Of a stretch of DNA of 16,636 nucleotides, positions 14,168 to 16,636 are shown in pieces. Within the stretch, counting starts at the first letter, position 1; every line of letters begins with the position of its first letter. The translations under genes and the position numbers were made by a program. Below the pieces are notes generated by a model. That model had not been told where the DNA came from and made no database searches. It saw only the letters and a list, made by a program, of their open reading frames with translations. Source of the DNA: Saprospiraceae bacterium (lineage in GTDB: Bacteria > Bacteroidota > Bacteroidia > Chitinophagales > Saprospiraceae); the NCBI GenBank assembly GCA_027031185.1, contig JALVEF010000058.1, positions 1-16,636 of the forward strand, given 5' to 3'.

Positions 14168-15273
14168 GGTTGTTTGTACTGTTTTTTTGCGGCGTCATAC
14201 AGGTCTTGCCAGCCATTGCGCTGCTTGATGACGGTTTCGAGGTATTCGGTCCATACTTCCCGGTCATTGACGGGATCCTTGATGACAGCCCCGGTGATGC
14301 TTTGGATGAGCTCATCGGGACCGACGGACCCGGCACCGAAATGCGTGGCCATGGCGATGGCATTGGTTGCGGCCGAGATTGCTTCGGCGGTGGAGAGTGT
14401 CGCCGATGGGGATTTGAGTTTTTGGTTGCCGTCGGCGGTGATTCCTTCGCGCATTTCGCGGAAAATGGTGATTAGGCGCTCTAGTTGGTCAGCGGGCAGG
14501 GCGGTGGGTTTGATGGCGTAGGCGTCGGCAAGTTGGTTGAGACGCTCGCGGACGATTAGGATTTCTTCTTTGGCAGATGCCGGCAGCGGCATGATGACGG
14601 TATTGAATCGTCGGCGCAGCGCATTGGACATTTCATTGATGCCGCGGTCTTTGTTGTTGGCGGTGGCGATGATGTTGAAACCTTTGCGGGCGCGGACGTG
14701 GGTGTTGAGTTCGGGAATGGGGATGATTTTTTCGGACAGGATGGTGATGAGGGCGTCTTGGATGTCGGAGGGGATGCGGGTGATTTCTTCGATGCGAGCG
14801 ATGGATCCGGTGCGCATGGCTTCGAAAACGGGGCTTGGGACGAGGGCTTCGTGTACGGGGCCTTTGGCGATGAGGAGTGCATAGTTCCACCCATATCGAA
14901 GAGCTTCTTCGGCTATGCCGGCGGTGCCTTGCACAATGTTTTGGGAGTGTCCGGAAATGGCAGCGGCGAGGTGTTCGGCGAGCCAGGTTTTGCCGGTACC
15001 GGGAACGCCGGTAAGCAGGAGGGCCCGGTCGGTGGTGAGTGTGGCAACGGCCGTTTCGATGAGGTGGCGATGACCGAAGTACTTAGGGGTGATGTCAAAT
15101 CCCGATGGCAGCTTGCCGCCCATGATGTACAAGACAACGGCCTGCGGGGAGCACTTCCAGTTGGGTGGTTTGGGGTGGTTGTCTTCCTGAATGATGCGGT
15201 CCAGTTCGGCGCGATAGCGCTCTTCGGCCGGCAGGCGAAGCGGGTTTTGTTGTGCTGTGATTTTTTTTGCCAT
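14164..15273 (-). CDS. MoxR-type AAA+ ATPase
   Basis: A 369-residue ATPase. Walker A is GVPGTGKT at 89-96, the Walker B region is ARIEEIT (~159-165), sensor 1 is NIIATANNKD at 200-209 and the arginine-finger region is ALRRRFN (218-224). The order and the ELNTHVRARKGFN linker fit the MoxR/CbbQ group; the sequence strongly resembles what I recall of a ~370-residue subfamily that in actinobacteria lies beside vWA, SWIM-domain and DUF-type genes. MoxR proteins are usually chaperone-like and pair with vWA proteins; none is seen here. The start is set by a Shine-Dalgarno AGGAGG (15279-15284) five bases before the ATG; a longer frame from 15333 would run into fabH. It follows fabH by 22 bp and overlaps gcvT by 4 bp. 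Confidence 0.88.
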   Translation of the reverse strand: MAKKITAQQNPLRLPAEERYRAELDRIIQEDNHPKPPNWKCSPQAVVLYIMGGKLPSGFDITPKYFGHRHLIETAVATLTTDRALLLTGVPGTGKTWLAEHLAAAISGHSQNIVQGTAGIAEEALRYGWNYALLIAKGPVHEALVPSPVFEAMRTGSIARIEEITRIPSDIQDALITILSEKIIPIPELNTHVRARKGFNIIATANNKDRGINEMSNALRRRFNTVIMPLPASAKEEILIVRERLNQLADAYAIKPTALPADQLERLITIFREMREGITADGNQKLKSPSATLSTAEAISAATNAIAMATHFGAGSVGPDELIQSITGAVIKDPVNDREVWTEYLETVIKQRNGWQDLYDAAKKQYKQP

Positions 15274-15278
15274 AACTG

Positions 15279-15284
15279 CCTCCT
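15279..15284 (-). promoter_or_regulatory. Strong Shine-Dalgarno AGGAGG for the MoxR gene
   Basis: The minus-strand AGGAGG sits five bases upstream of the ATG at 15273, in the 22-bp fabH-moxR gap. It rules out the longer start at 15333. The other genes here show no such strong site, as expected where Shine-Dalgarno sequences are seldom used. Confidence 0.7.
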
Positions 15285-15295
15285 GCGAAAAGAAA

Positions 15296-16366
15296 TTACC
15301 ACCGGATGAGTACACTGCCCCAGGTATATCCACTGCCGAAGGCGGTCAGACACACCAGGTCGCCCGCTTTGATCTTGCCGGCCTGGACGGCCTCGGCGAT
15401 GCCGATTGGGATGGATGCGGCGGTGGTGTTGCCGTATCGCTGGATATTGTTCCACACTTTTTCGGGCGGCAGGCCGAGCTTGTCGGCTACGTAGTTGCTG
15501 ATGCGGAGATTGGCCTGATGGGGGATAAAGAGGTCAATATCTTCGACGGTCAGGCCGACGGCTTCGAGGGCTTCGATGGTGACTTCGGGAAACTTTTGGA
15601 CGGCCATTTTAAAGACATTGCGGCCGTCCATATAGGGATATACCAGGGCTTTATTGAGCATTTGGCCGGTGACGAAGAAGTCGCCCCACTCGCCGGCGGG
15701 CTTAAACTGCCAATCGGTGTCTGTTTCTATCCTGTCGTCGTGGTACCCGCCGTGCGAACCGGGTACGGGCATGACCAATTTTTCGGCGAAGCGGCCGTCG
15801 GCATGGAGTTTGGAGGTGAGGACGCCGCGGCCCGGCTCTTCTGTTCGTTGCAGGACGATAGCGCCGGCGCCATCGCCGAAAATCACAGAGATGGCGCGTC
15901 CGCGCGTGGACAGGTCCAGGGCCATGGAATGAACTTCACTGCCGATGACGAGGACATTGCGGTACATGCCGGTTTGGACGTATTGGGAGGCTATTGAAAG
16001 TGCATAGATAAAGCCGGTACACTGGGCCTTGATGTCAATGGCTCCGGTCCCGGCTTCGGAAAGGCCGAGTTCGCGCTGCACCAGGACACTGGCTCCCGGG
16101 AAGTAGTAGTCGGCGCTGAGGGTGGCCACAATGATGAAGTCTATGTCACTGACAGCGATGCCGGCCTGTGCGATAGCCTTGCGGGCGGCTTTGGCGCCCA
16201 GCGTGGCCGTCGTGTCCTTACCTCGTGTCACCCAACGGCGCTCCCGGATTCCGGTGCGCTCCCGGATCCACTCATCTGACGTGTCCATAAAGCGGGTCAG
16301 GTCTGCGTTGGTGACGATATTTTCCGGTACGTGGTAGCCGGTACCGGCGATGCGTGCTCCAAACAT
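15296..16366 (-). CDS. fabH: Beta-ketoacyl-ACP synthase III (long FabH type)
   Basis: A 356-residue condensing enzyme of the thiolase fold that joins acetyl-CoA (or another acyl-CoA) to malonyl-ACP to start fatty acid synthesis. The triad is Cys116 (IKAQCTGFIY), His283 (FIPHQANLRIS) and Asn313 (RYGNTTAASIP); the ending GSGYTWGSVLIRW is typical. The distance from Cys to His is about 39 residues longer than in E. coli FabH, owing to an insert around 198-238 rich in Gly, Asp and aromatics. I recall such long FabH proteins as a regular second type in Bacteroidota, so this is not a defect, but substrate choice may differ from the short enzyme. It is the first gene of the fabH-ATPase-gcvT run, with no plsX or rpmF upstream in the 270 bp available. 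Confidence 0.93.
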   Translation of the reverse strand: MFGARIAGTGYHVPENIVTNADLTRFMDTSDEWIRERTGIRERRWVTRGKDTTATLGAKAARKAIAQAGIAVSDIDFIIVATLSADYYFPGASVLVQRELGLSEAGTGAIDIKAQCTGFIYALSIASQYVQTGMYRNVLVIGSEVHSMALDLSTRGRAISVIFGDGAGAIVLQRTEEPGRGVLTSKLHADGRFAEKLVMPVPGSHGGYHDDRIETDTDWQFKPAGEWGDFFVTGQMLNKALVYPYMDGRNVFKMAVQKFPEVTIEALEAVGLTVEDIDLFIPHQANLRISNYVADKLGLPPEKVWNNIQRYGNTTAASIPIGIAEAVQAGKIKAGDLVCLTAFGSGYTWGSVLIRW

Positions 16367-16384
16367 TTAGCTACCTTTTATCCC

Positions 16385-16411
16385 TTAGGTGCCCCTGTTT
16401 TTCGCAAAAAC
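16385..16411 (+). mobile_element. Left part of an older, interrupted copy of the 58-bp element
   Basis: TTAGGTGCCCCTGTTTTT (16385-16402) is identical to 6159-6176, the inner left arm of copy 1, and is followed by CGCAAAAAC. It stops exactly where the complete copy at 16412 begins. Sequence after that copy resumes with GCAAAAACAAGG (16470-16481), a weak match to the remaining arm. Confidence 0.5.
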
Positions 16412-16469
16412 GTAACTGTTTAGGCGCTCCTGTTTTTAGCGCAAAAACAGCGGGTACCTAAACAGTTAC
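16412..16469. mobile_element. 58-bp inverted-repeat element (MITE-like), copy 2
   Basis: A near-perfect palindrome from GTAACTGTTTAGG to CCTAAACAGTTAC, with T5 and A5 pairing around AGCGC. It has the same length as copy 1 and 51 of 58 identical bases. It is abutted on both sides by a perfect 8-bp direct repeat GCAAAAAC (16404-16411 and 16470-16477). The upstream region of fabH, 16367-16636, contains this and the older fragment and no gene that I can support. Confidence 0.75.
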
Positions 16470-16636
16470 GCAAAAACAAGGAATCCCCGAACGGGTCAGG
16501 GGCAAAAACCAATCCGGCCCACGGAGCACAGTGCCACCGTGATGACGCAGATTCGGGGGCTAAGTTGGGCTATTATTTCCGGCTGACCAAAAAAATAGCC
16601 GCGAATATTCAAAAGAAAAGGGCGAAAAGAAGTGCG

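Noticed and set aside
15257..15997. A 246-codon plus-strand frame opposite fabH and the start of the ATPase gene
   Set aside because: It spans two real genes in antisense, and the fabH triad confirms the minus strand.
16404..16477. The three GCAAAAAC copies as a CRISPR-like or tandem repeat array
   Set aside because: They are only 8 bp with unequal spacing, and are explained by the element's core plus target duplication.

Overview
The window looks like a chromosomal stretch of a Bacteroidota genome, moderately GC-rich by eye. Four things point there: TAnnTTTG-type -7 boxes ahead of several genes; a GcvT with the TGYTG-x-GGFEIY variant that I associate with this phylum; a long FabH with an insertion between the catalytic Cys and His; and a large TPR-like exported protein with a CxxC pair of a type I recall only from Bacteroidota. 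The class or family cannot be fixed from this sequence. I see no tRNA, rRNA, CRISPR array, phage or integrase genes.

Layout. 1-387 (+): the end of a ChaN-like protein. 496-4720 (-): an exported TPR-like protein followed closely by a multi-spanning membrane protein with a C-terminal jelly-roll-like domain, ending at a terminator (428-454). 4721-5174: a repeat-rich non-coding gap. 5175-6107 (-): thioredoxin reductase. 6108-6371: a divergent intergenic region with a 58-bp inverted-repeat element. 6372-7901 (+): an antiquitin-type (ALDH7) aldehyde dehydrogenase, closed by a strong terminator. 7902-8312: a convergent gap packed with palindromes and repeats. 8313-12937 (-): a HEAT-repeat/cyclophilin protein, interrupted by an in-frame TAA, overlapping the 3' end of a class A penicillin-binding protein. 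13064-16366 (-): fabH, a MoxR-type AAA+ ATPase and gcvT, tightly packed as one apparent operon, ending in an 18-bp perfect hairpin that contains the gcvT stop codon. 16367-16636: non-coding, with a second 58-bp element and a fragment of another.

How the genes relate. Most are housekeeping: fatty acid initiation (FabH), one-carbon metabolism (GcvT), thiol redox (TrxB), peptidoglycan synthesis (PBP1A) with a co-transcribed cell-envelope prolyl isomerase, and an aldehyde dehydrogenase that probably acts in lysine or osmolyte catabolism. The less ordinary parts are the TPR/CxxC plus membrane-protein pair, a MoxR ATPase in a metabolic operon without its usual vWA partner next to it, and the intergenic repeats.

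The strongest novel-looking signal is a 58-bp imperfect palindrome with GTAAC...GTTAC ends. Two complete copies (6151-6208 and 16412-16469) are each directly abutted by 8-bp direct repeats, one perfect and one 7/8. The second copy appears to be inserted inside an older copy. This is what a MITE mobilised by a transposase giving 8-bp duplications would look like; the IS66 family fits by end sequence and duplication length.
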